DNA of 64,000 nucleotides from Turritopsis dohrnii (taxonomy: Eukaryota; Cnidaria; Hydrozoa; Anthoathecata; Oceaniidae), in NCBI GenBank assembly GCA_027922465.2, contig BQMF02000030.1, forward strand, positions 1,302,001 to 1,366,000, given 5' to 3'. Made by a program: the position numbers and the translations under genes. Positions 1 to 14,829 of this stretch are shown here, piece by piece; within the stretch, counting starts at the first letter, position 1, and each line of letters starts with the position of its first letter. The notes beneath the pieces were generated by a model, which was not told the DNA's origin, did not search any database, and saw nothing but the letters and a program-made list of their open reading frames with translations.

Positions 1-100
1 AAATTTTCTTATCATAATTGTATCGAGGAAATCCACCCAAAAATAGTCTGACCGCAAAAGAAAGATTTCATTGCACAGCCAAATATTGGCCGGCTTCAAT

Positions 101-221
101 CCCAATTGGCAAAATCGTCAAAAACTCACTACGATGAAGGGCATTTTCATTGAAATTGCGTGTATACTTCTATAGAAATGCACTCCTTTGCAGAGAATTT
201 ATAGCAAATGCGCCCACTGGG
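101..221 (-). mobile_element. ~120-bp MITE (family M1)
   Basis: This is a copy of a short palindromic repeat. Its ends are CCCAATTGGCAAAATCG and GCGCCCACTGGG; the core holds TTTCTATAGAAATGCACTCC. It is in reverse orientation relative to the PKC-intron copies and lies downstream of the transporter. Confidence 0.7.
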
Positions 222-408
222 ATGAATGATGACATTTGTATACCTAAACGATTTTCTTCAGTAGCTTGCATTACGTCACAAACGTTTAACTATGACGTAG
301 ATTGTCACAAGCAGGGCCTAAAAACGAATCATTGGAAATTTCATAGGCAATAGTTGAAGGTTGTACTATGAAAATGACACAGTTACAAAAATTAAAGAAA
401 AAAAAGCG

Positions 409-441
409 TTATACCTCACCAAACAGAACAAACGCTATAAT
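409..441 (-). CDS. SLC18B1-like putative terminal exon
   Basis: A pyrimidine-rich tract and TAG acceptor precede an 11-codon exon reading IIAFVLFGEV and TAA. It joins exon 12 (ending KFPWAAT) in phase 0, which resembles the family's WAAA-I-G run. It gives only about half of the last helix. An internal GTGAGG donor at 415-420 could instead splice to an exon nearer the window edge, so the true C-terminus is uncertain. Confidence 0.45.
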   Translation of the reverse strand: MIAFVLFGEV

Positions 442-3400
442 CTACAAAACAAAAACAATACAGTCAAACCGTACACACATGGAAGAGATTTGCCAGACGT
501 CAGTCAAATTCAGAAAGCTTAAAGGTTCACCGTTGCAGCCCATGGGAATTTAAGATATTGCACCATATATCCACCTCCTACTGGTCCAATCACATAACTG
601 AACAGAAAGATCATTAACGTATAAAGAAGTAAAGTACCGAATGTCACAAAAATGCTGACCGACAGATTATATAATGAGAGGTTCTAAAATCATGTCTTGT
701 TGAAGTTATCAAATTATGAATACATTAATGCTAGGTAAATAAATGAGACAAATAAGTGAAGCAAATTTGTTGAAAATCACTGCGATGGAGTGAATTTCTA
801 TAAAAATTTGCACATTATTTCAATAAAACTGCTCTTCATCGGAGTGACTTTTGAAAAATTTGCTCATCTTAATCATCGCTGTCCTGAAAGTGTTTTCTAA
901 AGTTCTGAGGAACATACTTTGCAACTCACCCAAGAACTTATTTTGAGCATAACTATCGAGCCACTTATTAAACTAAGTTAATTTCATTGAAAATGTTAAG
1001 TAAAAGTTCCTCGAAGGTGTTACTATCCGTCGCGTTTAATTTCTTTCGCGTTGAAATCAACTCGAACATATGGTTTCAAGGTCCCATAGAAATTTAACTT
1101 TCTTGGATTCTGTAGCATAGTTTACTCTCGTTATCTCCAGCATATGTATCTCGATCGTTTCTCAAACAAAAACCTTGTTCCCGTCAGCATTTACGGCCCG
1201 CCGTAAATTCCGTTATCTTGAAGTCTCGCTATCTCGAACTTTTTATCCTTTCCGTTGAGAGTTCGAGATAGCGAGACTCGACTCGATATGTACAAACAGG
1301 TAGTACCCTATATTTAACACGCAATTGAATACGGATGTGATAACACTCAATGACTTTTCTGTTTCGGGAATTCCAGCTTCTCTAAATAAATAAAATGAAA
1401 ATGAAATAAATAAATAAATAAAAATAAAGTGTAACAAGTAATAAGTACTTTGTTTGCATTATCCTTGAAACGCAAGATATTTATCCATTACACGCGGGAT
1501 ATTTATATTTTAAACGCGGGATGTTTATTCTATGGATTTACTTACATCATGGATTCCTTCATTTCTTGAATGTTGGGAACTAAACCAAATGCAAATCCAA
1601 TTCCGAACAGTGTCAGTGATAAGCAAACGAGCCATACTTTTCTATTGAGACGATAATTAAGATAATATACTAATATAGCTTACTTTAAAAATGAGATCAA
1701 ACCTTAATTAGTAATTTTGGAAGACCTAATTTAGTCCTGGTAAGCTAGTTCTTCCAATGTCTTGCAACTAGGTTAGTAGACTTCGTAGGCTTGGTTGCAG
1801 ATTTTACCAACAGACATACATAGAGCATGTACAGCCAGTGGGTGGTTGATAATGACTTTTAGCGCATATTGGGGTATCGAGATACAGGACGTATTGGAGA
1901 CTTGAAGTTTTGTTGCAAAATGAGTAAGCCAAAATATATTGCACAGTGTCCTGTATGTTTTAGTAAAGAAATGTTGCGTTTGCTCTATGATGTTTGATTG
2001 CCAAAAATATCGATCAATTTTTTAATGGCGAATAAAAAAAAGCATTCCAGGGGAATTTTAGCTAGCTGAGCATCAAAGTGTTTGAAAAAGAGAGATTACC
2101 TAAAGGAAAGTATTTTTTGAATCCGCGGCTTATTAATCGCGATTAAATTCTTTTACCATAAAGTTAATTTCCGCATCTTACATTGGATCTATATGAAGTG
2201 TTATATAAAATATTATGTAAAGTACATATGAAATGTTATGTAAAGTACATACGCTTTGATAGATCCAAAAAGTGGCGATGGACCAAAAAGCAGAAATGAT
2301 ACTCCACTGAGGATTAAGCCAGCAATCATCAAAGACATGCCATAATTCTAAAGTCAAAAGAACTGATACAGTCCACTTTCCAGTGTCTGGTAGTATTACA
2401 GCTAACACCCATTCGCCAGCCTCTGGCGGTGTTATATTTTACGCCCAATCGCTAATCTCTGAAGGTGTTATGTTTCATGCTCTATTGAACAGTGTCATTC
2501 AGCTTAATGATAGTGCGTAATGGTTTGAAGTTTTGGATAAATTTCAGTGAACGAATTTCAGTGTCTCTTTCCCTATCATTTCCTTGTAAATAAACCTTCA
2601 TAATTCCATAAATTGAACCCTTTATACAGAGAGTGAGCGATATAAAGAGTTGCGAAGAGGTATATGGTAAAAAACATATTTCGTTTACTTTGCGGATACT
2701 GGATAGTTCCTTTCCTTTCAGTCAATTTGGAGTTCCTCTTATCCAATCATCTCCATAATACTTTCATACAACTACCCTCATGCAATGCGATAATTACTTG
2801 CTGTAGAATTTCCATAAGCGTTCTCCATAATGTCATTGACAATATCAGTTTTGTTCGTCAAACACTTTTATTTTTTCACTGAGACATTTTTGATATTCGC
2901 GTTGCATTATGGTAGTTGCATGACATAATATGGAGATAACTGAATAAAGGAAACTCCCCGTGTCACTTAGCTACAATTATCTCCATAATATGTCATACAA
3001 ATGCCAGAAATAGAAAAACGGTCAATTCAAGTCAACGACATTCCTTTGGACATGATGGAGATGAAATGACGTTACTTGGAGGAAATAACGGTATCGTTTT
3101 TATATATGGTCCCGTTCTGCGTTCAGAAAAAAGCAACACATGCACTGTAGTTATCTGGTTTTTTTCCCAATTGTTTGGACAATCATTTGGGCAAAAATGT
3201 TTAACTCATATTCATTATATTCATTGGATTCAGTGGATGCGTACTCACATACTTTTGTAAATGTTTCTCAGGTTTTCCCACCTACCTTCTTATCACTCAA
3301 GTAGCCAACAAGCGGAGATAGGAGGCCGTAACCTCCAGTGAGCAATATAAACAATAAACCAATTTCCGCCGAGGTTATTGGATGCTGCAAATAGAAACAA

Positions 3401-6400
3401 GAAAAAGATGTACATAACTTTCATTTTAAAATCGAACAAAGTTTATGAATGAGTGGACACGTTATAATTATTTGACGTTATTTCTTTCTTTCTTTCTTTT
3501 TTTTCAATTTTTTAATACATCGTTCATCAGTTTATCTATAATAATACAAATAGTACATGACTTTTATCTTCGTGAGTACGAATAATTGGATCGATAAAAC
3601 GAATCTGATGATATGTTCAAGCGTCCTGAATCATCGATGTTTGATGAATTAGGTCCAGATTTTCCAGCGAACAAGGCTTTCTAACGTTATAATTATTTGA
3701 TGTTATTTCTTTCTTTTACGTTACATTTCCGTTTGTGCACATATACATAACTTTATAAATGAAGTCAAGTGATCTGAGAGGTCCAAAAGTCTTGAAAAAG
3801 AATAAAAAAAAATGTAAGAAAAAGTATTAAAACATTCAGAGAATTTTCAGTCGTGATAATGTTAAAGTTTGCTTTGCTCGTTCTTCAGGATAGTCTCAAG
3901 GGTTTTTATACCATCGTGTCTACATGTAGTTAAATGAAGGTGCTGATGTTATGTACAAAATGAAGTTCTCCCTATCAGAAGTATAGTGTTAAACTCTTAC
4001 TTAACAAATTTACTTTTTTTTAGAATGTTATGTCTAAATGAAATCGGTGTCACTTGTCTGTAAGTATGGAGATGAACATGTGAAGAGAACTATAGCTGTT
4101 AACCTTGTGGTAAGAGTGCCCACTACGTCTTATTCGGGAGGTCGTGAATCTAATCCATGATCAAGTCATGCCACTGATTATAACAGTGTGAACCAATCCA
4201 TAGTTTGGCTCTCAGTTTGAGAGAAGAATTGACGTTGAAAGGGGGGGTGGGGTGGGGCTCTTATTATTCATATAACATTGAGAAGGAAAACATCTCCATA
4301 AATTATTTTCAGACATCAAGCGCATATGTATGATAATAATTGTATATGTAATAATTTTAAAAGAAGATTTAAGATATATCCCGTCCTGTTTTACAGAAAT
4401 AATTTTTTTTCATGTAACTCTGAAAGCAAAAATCACTTGTATCGTTGTCTCGACTGAAACAATATCTTTAAGTAAGTAACCGAAAGTTTTTAACCCAGAG
4501 TTCTCAACTGAGAGTTTTTAGTCCTTGGGCTTCCATCCGTAATGGTTGCTTCTTCCACCCGCCGACTTGCAACTATTAGTTGCCTTACCCCCAGAGATAT
4601 GTATAACATTACTCTAACTTGCCCTAAGGCCAGTGTGCAGTCAGTCGATTGCTCCTAATGGGCTGACGCGCTGCTTTTAAAGCGCATCGGAGCGGTGTAT
4701 TGAGATACGACATGACTGGACTCGAACACGGGTCATAGTGGTCGCACACAAAGGTACTAACCACTATACCATCGCTGCACAACACCAGATCTTTAATGAA
4801 TAGAAGTATAAACCTTACTGGTTGTGTCATATTTTTCAAGTGTATAGCGATCGTCGGTTCAATGAAGCCAATTGCTGTTCCAAACACTACTATTAAAGTA
4901 CCTGAAACAGAAAATGAAAAAAACGAATCAGAAACTAAAATATAGTGGACATAAATTTCATTATGTAAAGTCCCCTTAAAAACTGTTTTTTACAATCTGG
5001 ACAGGCAGAACACATTGTACAGTGTAATATCAAATTGTCTCACATCGATAAAGGTGATGTGATCATCTTATCGAAAATGGATGTACAAAATTAATCTTAA
5101 AAATGAATATCAGAGACTTACACATGATAAATACACCAGGTATGAAAACTATCTGCAACGTTGACACATCGTCATCGTCAACTTTTTTATTGTTTTCTAT
5201 GTTTTCTATAACACAAAGAGTAGAAATAATTGACAAAGAAGAACAGGTGTGAAAGAACGAGGTGAACATTTTCCACGTTTCACTATTGGAAGGAATGTTG
5301 GATCAGTCTGCAAGCTTCCATCCAACATTTCATCCGGCATCAATGAAAACTATTGGTTGGATACCACTTAGATGCTGCACGAACCTGCTGACCAAGTTTG
5401 TTAAGTAATCACTGCGGAGGAGTACATATGTATTAAGTTAATACGCGTTTGTGTGCAACACTTATTTTTAGAGAGTGATAGATTTCGATTTAATTTACAG
5501 TCAACGCTACGTAAAACCACGTAGAGTCGAGAGCAGCAAAGGTTAGCATTGTTACACCGTCAAATGTAGTAACTCCGACAAATGGAGTAACTCCGACAAA
5601 TGTAGTAAAGTTTCAACGCTAAATGTAGTAACTCCGTCATACGTAGTAAAATTCAACGACAAATATAGTAACGCTATATGTAGTAAAGGTCAACGACAAA
5701 TGTAGTAAGCCTCCGCTATATGTAGTAAACCTTTACAGCCGCAGTTGTAGTTATGGCTGAGGCTTAAAACTTGGCAGGTGAGATATTGTTAAAATTCTAA
5801 GGCCATATTTGGTACTGATGATGTCATTATGACGTCACAGGTACTTTCTAGAAAAGCAATTTCTTACTAAAATGCTTGGACCAAATTTGGTACTTATGAC
5901 GTCACTATGACGTCACAGTAATTTTCTAGAAAAGCTACTTCCACATGTAATTGGAGCTTAAAACTTGGCATGGGGATTTTAATTCTTGCAATGTGATAAT
6001 TCTCCGTGCTAAATTCTAAGCTCCAATTACATGTGGAAGTAGCTTTCCTAAAAAGTCCTGTGACGTCATAATGACGTCATCAGTACCAAATTTGGTCCAA
6101 ATAATTTGTTCTTGGAATGTAACAATACCTCTTGCCAAGTTTTATACTTCAACTGTGGTGAAAAATTGCGTTTTTAGAAAATCCTTCTGACGTCATAATG
6201 ACGTCACCAGTACCAAATTTGGTCCAAGCATTTTAATTCTTGTAATGTAACAATCCCCTGTGCCAAGTTTTGAGCTTCAACTGTAGTAGGAAATTGCTTT
6301 TTTAGAAAGTACCTGTGACGTCATAATGACGTCATCAGTACCAAATATGGCCTAAGAATTTTAAAGAGTCTATTGACGGATGAAATACAATAGAATGCAC

Positions 6401-9400
6401 AGCGGTTTAACTTTTAACTCGGTTACTATTCTCAAAACCGATGATCAATTAAAATTCTAAAAGGTAAATCGAGTTAATGTAAACAAATCTTTCGAACAAG
6501 AAAGCTTCGGAGTCAAAAAAAGATTGTTTTTCTGAAAAACGGATTCTTCATTGCCTTATTTATACACTTTATGTTGAACTCAGAACTTATATATCTACTT
6601 TCTGGGGTTGTTATTTTATCTAAGAAGAATCAGAACTACGATTTAATCCCTAACAAATGCTGATTGCGAAGATATTGATGGATGAACGACAGGCGATTTA
6701 TCCCAGCGGGCACAAGACGTCTTTGAGACGTCTCATTTTAATCGTAAAATGGTCGTTTGCTTTCCAGATCATTTTGCGACGTCGTAGGGACGTCTGAAAT
6801 GGGACGTCGCAATTGGGATCCTTTTACGACGTTTTTGGGACGTCTTTATACGGATTGAATAACGACCTTCGAAACAATTATAAACTTAAGATCATTTTGG
6901 GACGTCGTAGGGACGTCTGAAACGGGACGTCGCAATTGGGATCCTTTTACGACGTTTTTGGGACGTCTTTATACGGATTGAATAACGACCTTCGAAACAA
7001 TTATAAACTTGAGATCATTTTGGGACGTCGTAGGGACGTCTGAAACGGGACGTCGCAATTGGGATCCTTTTACGACGTTTTCGGGACATCTTTATATGGA
7101 TTGAATAACGATCTTCGAAACAATTATAAACTTTCAAAAGCAATCAGTCTGTAAAGAATGATTTATTGTAAATGTTTTTAAACGTCTTGACAACAAGCAG
7201 CGGTGGCATAACGGTTACGAGTTCGGCTGGCACACCAGAGGTTCCAGGTTCGGGTCCACCTGTGGCCTACTACAGTTTTTGAAAGAGTAAATTTCATAAT
7301 CCTGCGACGTCGTTACGATGTCGTTGGGATGTCATCGAGACGTCTCAGTGAAGATGTAATTGGGACGTCTTTTGAGATTCCCACTTCGCGACCATTTTGC
7401 GACGTCTTAGGGACGTCTTGAAAAGACGTCTTTTCGACATCTTTACGACGTCTTTGTGCCCGCTGGGATGCATTTATAATTTCTGATTGTCGTGGAAGAT
7501 GTTTATACAATGTTGTTTCGTTGTATTCGTTGTTTATAACGCTCCAATGACATAATAAAGATAAAAAACATTCAATATTAAAAGTATGGAAAGTTTTGAA
7601 GTAAAATTTCAGTTCACAGGTAGTATATGCACAAGAAAAAAGGAATACGATGTCTGTACTCTATCTTTGAACATCAATATATATCAGAAATATGTGGTTC
7701 TTATATTATCATCGAAGAGAAAACCGTTGAAGAAGCAATCGTTTCTAAATGTATATTGTTGATGTAGAGAGAGAATGCTGAGGAGGGAACTGCTGAAGAG
7801 GAAGTAACAATCTCTGAAGATACACTTGTTGATCCAGATGTATCAAATTATAATGACAATTCCTCACTTGTTTCGTTAAGAAGTGACAACAACTAATGGA
7901 GAAAAAATGCACCTGTATACTATCGACCAAGTTTTTGTATATTCAACTTGATCTAGAAAACCTTTACGGATTGTTGAAATCTCAAATTGTAAATACTGAG
8001 TTCAGTTTTTACTTTATAATAAATAGTGAAGATATACTTAAATCTGGCTATAATTTTTAGGTAACATGATAACAAGGTTTGGAATGAAAATAAATACTTT
8101 GAAATAGTTTTTTATGGTGCAATTATACATAATTGATGAAACAGTTTTTAGTCCTTATAAACCCCATCATGACTTATTTTTCCTAACTGCTAAAGCTACA
8201 CATGATAGCACAACATGTCTATTTCATTTTCCCAAGTGGCCCCATATTTCCACAAAATTGCCTGTAGGGTGCTTTCCTATAATTATTGCCATTGAAATAC
8301 CACTACTAAGCTCTTGTGTAAAATCTTTCACTTTGATATTGAAAAGCAAGGAATCTCTGTTTAAACAGCAAGTTGCGAATTTTGTGAACATGCGGTATAA
8401 TGTTTGACACATCTCTTTTCTCTTTTGTAACAAAATTACTTTGCTTATGTATGCACATAAATAACTTTCTTTGAAAAAGCAGCTGCAAAAATGAATTTTT
8501 TACCTGTAGATTCGTTTTAATAAATAAAAGAACTGAAACGCATTCTGTCACGTGGCTAGTTTTGTTTTTATTTTGTGTTATGATCACGTGATCATAATAT
8601 TTACATTTTTCATCCGTCAATAGACTCTTTAACAATATCACACCTGCCAAGTTTTAAGCCTCAGCCACAACTACAACTGCGGCTGTAAAGTTTTACTACA
8701 TATAGCGGAGGCTTTTTCTTTTTTTTTTTAAATCACTCACCCCACTCAAGGCCGAAGCCACTACAAGGAGTGGGGCTACACATTCCCCATATTCATCATA
8801 GCGTTAATCTCCCCGACTAGCCTTCATTTTCCCCGAAATACATCAGGGAATCGACCTAGTTGCAGTACCTCCAGGAGTCGTGACTTTTTCAACACCCGAC
8901 CTCAGCGGGGTTTGAACCCTCAATATTAGGTTCCTACGCTCAATGCTGTAACCACTAAGCCACTACTTCACTTACTACATTTGTCGGAGTTACTACATTT
9001 GTCGTTGACCTTTACTACATATAGCGTTACTACATTTGTCGTTGAATTTTACTACATATGACGGAGTTACTACATTTACCGTTGAAAGTTTACTACATTT
9101 GTCGGAGTTACTCCATTTGTCGGAGTTACTACATTTGACGGTGTAACAAGCATGTTATGTTATATTCATTCCTACAGCGTTTTAGATTTCCAGAGTTCAT
9201 TAAATTAACAATGTAAACCTGATGAAATAACAACAAAAGTAAGTCAAGAAATTATCACAAAGTGAAATGATCTGTTTGCTCAGTCTAAACTGTGTAACAG
9301 GGGAATTTTGAATAAATATATTTGCATTTAAATAAAATAGGAACAACTTACCAAGATTTGGCATGAAAATGACAAGAAGAAGCATAACGATAATGATGAT

Positions 9401-12400
9401 GACACCGGCAACAATGAATGGTGTCATAAATCCACCAACCTAGAAGACAACATGTATTCATACTATAGCTTGGTTTAACTCTAAGCCTGGTTCACACCTG
9501 GTGATTGTGGCGATCGTAATTCTATGTAATCGACATAATGTGACGTAGTCTTCTGATGTGAACACTTTTGTAATCTCCGTAAACGCCTGGTGATTACGAC
9601 GATGAACTACAGTGTGTTACAAAATGTCTTATCCACCAACTTTCAAGGCGTATATCTCCTTACATGTCTGATAAAATATTGTGAATTTTATATCACAAGA
9701 AAGAGCTTTTCACGCTCTATCCATTAATATCAAATGTTTGCCAAAATAGTTGTTCTTCGAAAAGATATTGAAGAAAATCTCAACGATTTGGTTCATTAAA
9801 TTCTTATAAGTCAATTAAGTCATTTTACAATGAAGGTCATTTGTAAACACAATAAAAACATTAAAAATCATCACACAGTAAAAAAAATTTTTATTTGAAA
9901 TTTTTAAGATTAGTTGTTATGGGAAATTGATACGCAAAGCTATACTTAAATTTTTTTAAAAGTTTCATCAGCACAACAAAAGAAAATTACACCACTAAAA
10001 AGTCATTAGCATATCAGTTAATTGACTTTTAAGAATTTAATGAGCCAAATCGTTGAGTTTTTCTTCAATATCTTTTCGAAGAACAAATATTTTGACAAAC
10101 ATTTTACATTAGCGGATGAAGCATGAAAAGCTCTTTCTTGTGATATAAAATTCACTATATTTTTTCAGACATGTAATGAAATATATGCCTTGAAAGTTGG
10201 TGGATAAGACATTTTGATACACACAGTATAAAAAGTTACTGAATGATTTTTTTTACTGTGTGATGATTTTTAATGTTTTTATTGTGTTTACAAATGACTT
10301 TCATTGTAAAATGACTTAATTGACTTTTAAGAATTTAATGAGCCAAATCGTTGAGTTTTTCTTCAATATCTTTTCGAAGAACAAATATTTTGGCAAACAT
10401 TTTACATTAGCGGATGAAGCATGAAAAGCTCTTTCTTGTGATATAAAATTCACTATATTTTTTCAGACATGTAATGAAATATATGCCTTGAAAGTTGGTG
10501 GATAAGACATTTTGATACACACAGTATAAAAAGTTACTGAATGATTTTTTTTACTGTGTGATGATTTTTAATGTTTTTATTGTGTTTACAAATGACCTTC
10601 ATTGTAAAATGACTTAATTGACTTTTAAGAATTTAATGAGCCAAATCGTTGAGTTTTTCTTCAATATCTTTTCGAAGAACAAATATTTTGGCAAACATTT
10701 TACATTAGTGGATGAAGCATGAAAAGCTCTTTCTTGTGATATAAAATTCACTATATTTTTTCAGACATGTAATGAAATATATGCCTTGAAAGTTGGTGGA
10801 TAAGACATTTTGATACACACAGTATAAAAAGTTACTGAATGATTACTAATTAGTAATAAGATACTTAAGAGTAATTATTTTTTAATCATCGTAATCGTCG
10901 CAATCGCCAGGTCTGAACAAGACTTTAGAAACTTCAATATCGTGATATGACAGTTAGCCAAAGGTACAAGTTAAAGTATCCACCTATCCACTAAAACCCC
11001 TTTTTTATATATTTACTTGATATATTAAAAATTATAAATTATGAAAAGTACATCAAAGGAAAAACTTTACTTTGAAAAAATTATATCAAAGAAAAACTTT
11101 ACTTTGAAAAGTCCTCCACCGATAACAGGACCTATCATTAATCCAATACTTCCACATACCTCTAGCAATCCCTAAATTTGAAATAAACGGAAGAAGATAC
11201 GTAACGTGACATGACGTCACAATTTGTAAATATGGTATGATTGATGCGTAACAAAACGCAACGCACGTAACAATTCATAAATATGCTGTAAAGGATACGT
11301 AGTGAAACATAACATGACGTAACAATTCGTAAATGTGACATGAACCTACAAATGTCGAGGATATTCTGTCTCTAAATACCAAACAAACCAATAGCAGACT
11401 AGCATTCTCAGAAGCAGCGACACCAATTGCTGCCACGATACGATATAGGAAACTAAGTACAACAAATGTATCGCCACTGTAATAGTTTGCAACAATTCTG
11501 AAACAAATAAAACAAATTCTTCTTTAGTTAAATTTGTTAGAAATTGTTGATACTGCTAATTACCGTTAATAAAATAAGCATCACCATGAACCCAGTGAGC
11601 AAAATCGTAAAAAAATCACTGCGATCAAGAGCATTTTTATTAAAATAGTGTGTACATTTCTATAGAAATGTTTTTTCAACAAATTTGCTCAAAGGCAAGG
11701 ATGAAAAAGTTAATAAGCAAAGGTAAAGACAGTAATGATGAGACAGAGATGAAAAAACCCATTTATTTACGAAGTGTTCGAACCTTAAGGATAGTCCATA
11801 CCCTCCGAGGTGAATTTTTTTGAAAAATTTTTTTTTTCAATATTTCCCTTCAATTTTTTATTTAAAAGCAGATTCTGAAATCAGAATTTTAAAATTCCAA
11901 ATAACTATGGAGTTATTAGCAAAAACCAAAAGGCAAAAAAATCTTTCTTTACACAAGTACCGTATTTCCTCTTTTTAGCGCCCCCCTCTTTTAAGCGCCC
12001 CCCTCTAATAAGCACCCGTGTTAATCCAAAAATAATTTTATAAGCGCCCCCCCCCCCTTCTAATAAGCGCCCGGGCGCTTATTAGAGTTACAATGTTAGA
12101 GTCAAAATCCTAGATAAGCGCCCGGGCGCTTATTAGAAACTAGCCAAAACAGTCAGCCAACTGCTTGTAGATCTTTTCAACGAGACATGGAAGATGATCC
12201 AAACATTCTAATAGACTCCGATTAAGAAGAAGATGACGACATAGATATAGAGTTGGAAAACATTACATGAACCATACCTGATATTTCTTCTGTTTTCTGT
12301 ACATAGTTTTTATAGAAAATAATAAAAGTGGAAATAAGTATTTATTTTTAACACCTCTTACAATTTTTTGTAGGGGTTTTTTGAAATAATTTTATAAGCG

Positions 12401-14702
12401 CCCCCCTCTTTTAAGCGCCCCCCTCCAATAAGCGCCCTCCTAATTTTCGAAAAAATTTTATAAGAGCCCGGGCGCTTAATAGAGGAAATACGGTAATTAA
12501 CTTTGATTTTTCTATCAAAGAGAATATGCGCACATGCATGACGCCATACATACTTTTTCGGCTTTGTTTACTTTTCGTATTCAATATTTTGCTTTTTCGT
12601 TAAAAATAAAACCAAGTAGTTTTCTTTATAATTATACACACTATCATTATTCAATCAGATAGTTTTCTACCTTTTTAACTTTTCATACATTCCAACATCT
12701 CACATTCACAATAGAATTTGATCGCTATTCAATTTTGTTTACACAAGCGATGGAAGAAGAAAAAATCTTTAAATGTGATTTTCTCTGAAAGTAATTTTAG
12801 CTTGATGACCAACATTTTAAGAGTTCCAACTCCCCTTGTGAACGAGATATAACCATGCAGTTTTTTTCATTTTGTTCAGTTGGCCTTTGCGCAAAAAAGT
12901 TTGCCAAATATTTTTAAAAGAATCAAAATTCGCCCCGTAAGGGAGAGTTGAAGTTAAAGAATCAACATTTTATAGGGTCATGAACAAAAAGCTTTATATT
13001 TTTGGAAGTAATGAGTTTTAAAAAAACTGTGGCAAACTTTTTTCGACAAATGATCATGGATTTCAAAAGTGCAATTTGTTTGAAAAAAAAGTGTAATCGA
13101 GGGGAGTTGGAACTTTTTAATTCAATGCGTTCTAAATTTTACTTTTTTTCTTCTAATTCCTGTCCTTTTCATTTTTAATAAATAAAATATGGCTCATTAG
13201 ACAGATAATTAAAAAAGGATTCAGAAAATATATACTTTTGATAAGAAAAAATCAACACATTTAAGTGTGCAACGAAGAGCAAAGTGTGCAACGAAGAGCA
13301 ACCAAGTTGGTAGATCACCTTAGAGATCTTACATATGAGGAACGGTTGCGCAAACTTGACCTACCAACCCTATCATATCGTAGAGAGAGAGGCGACATGA
13401 TTGAGCTTTACAAGCACTTTCACGTTTACGATAAAGTTTGTCTCTCTCAAGCCTTTCGACAAAGAAAACTACCTAGAAGCCATGCATCCCAACTGGAGTA
13501 TAATTTTCCTATTGATGGGGTCAGAGGGTTACAATTTAATTCGTTCTACTATCGAGCCATCAAAATTTGGAACAATCTCCCAAAGAATGTCGTAGAAGCT
13601 CCAAGTATGAACTCGTTCAAGAACAGACTGGACAAGTACTGGGAAGATTATCCGCTTCGATTCGATCCGAATTACTAAACAATGGGCGATTCGTAGAGGC
13701 CATCTAACTGGCCTGTGAATTTTTGTATTTCTTAAATAATAATTTCAAATTATCAGGGAAAAACTTGACAAGATATAATGTAAGAACGTGTATGAGGTGG
13801 TAGACAGTCTTGGCAAAATATATTATATGGAGTTACGTTTGATTTTTACTTTCAACACTTATATATCTCCCACTTTTTTCAAGTTCTGTAAAATAAGTAG
13901 TTTTAACTGATTGGTCTTCACTGGACAAAATAAAAAAACCGCGAAAATGTTCCTCTCCGTTGGACTTAGGTTTTGATAAAAGTGCCTACCGAAAACATGT
14001 ACTGTTTACGATATACGATGCAATACGATACGATACGATACGATGCGATACGATCATCTAGAACATCTTCGCTACTTACCCGTAAAGTATCATACAAAAA
14101 CCTTCAACAAATAATCCTGCATACAACACAGATCTAATCCCCAATATAGGAATCTAAAACAAAAGACAGTGTCTGTACCTAGCTTTGTGTAAAAATGCCT
14201 GAAAAGTAAATACATAAACGACATCAGAACTAAACCAAACAAATCAATCTGATAAAAAAGTCATACCAATTTTCCTATCACAGGTGACAGTACTGCAAAC
14301 ACCAATGGAAAAACACCAAATATGATTCCATTCAACGAACTGCTAATGCCTTTCTTTAACGCCTACAATTAAATGGTGCCCTTTTATTTTATTTCAATTA
14401 TAGCAAATGCACTAAATGTTGAAATATTTATTAAATATAAATTTGAAATATTTTTTCTATTATTCTTATTAACGGACTCATATACTTGTATTTCTTTTTT
14501 TTTGTACCATATTCATATGAACATAATCCAAATGAGGATGATTACTGTAATAGAAAACAAGATTCGCAAAAAATGCGACTATATATTTCCCGAAAGTTGC
14601 AAACATTTAAGCAATTATTGTGTGTACATTGATAACCATGAGAAAAATGTATCGTTAAATAATTACAGTATAACTACCATCGACCTGATACTCAGGTTGA
14701 AT

Positions 14703-14737
<35 letters not shown>

Positions 14738-14795
14738 CATTTATTTCGGCATTTCCATATTTACATGGTTCTTCATCCTTAGCTATAACATATTT

Positions 14796-14829
<34 letters not shown>

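Larger units (their letters stand above)
5552..9147. mobile_element. 3.6-kb DNA element with long terminal inverted repeats
   Basis: The left arm begins GTTACACCGTC and carries short tandem units containing AAATGTAGTAACTCCGAC. The right arm (8624-9147) is its reverse complement and ends GACGGTGTAAC. The matching arms extend inward for about 240 bp to AACTTGGCAGGTG. Flanks share AGCAT, a possible target duplication. No transposase is recognisable inside. The element carries secondary insertions: a CRE-like inverted array (5795-6362), a GACGTC element (6702-7467) and a SINE in its right arm (8716-8968). It lies in the intron between exons 6 and 7. Confidence 0.7.

Noticed and set aside
7198..7275. 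Functional tRNA
   Set aside because: A- and B-box-like motifs are present but I could not close acceptor and anticodon stems; it is inside a transposon, so SINE is preferred.
5552..9147. CRISPR-like array from the regular GTAGTAACTCCGAC units
   Set aside because: The units are contiguous degenerate tandem repeats within transposon terminal repeats in an animal genome, without unique spacers.
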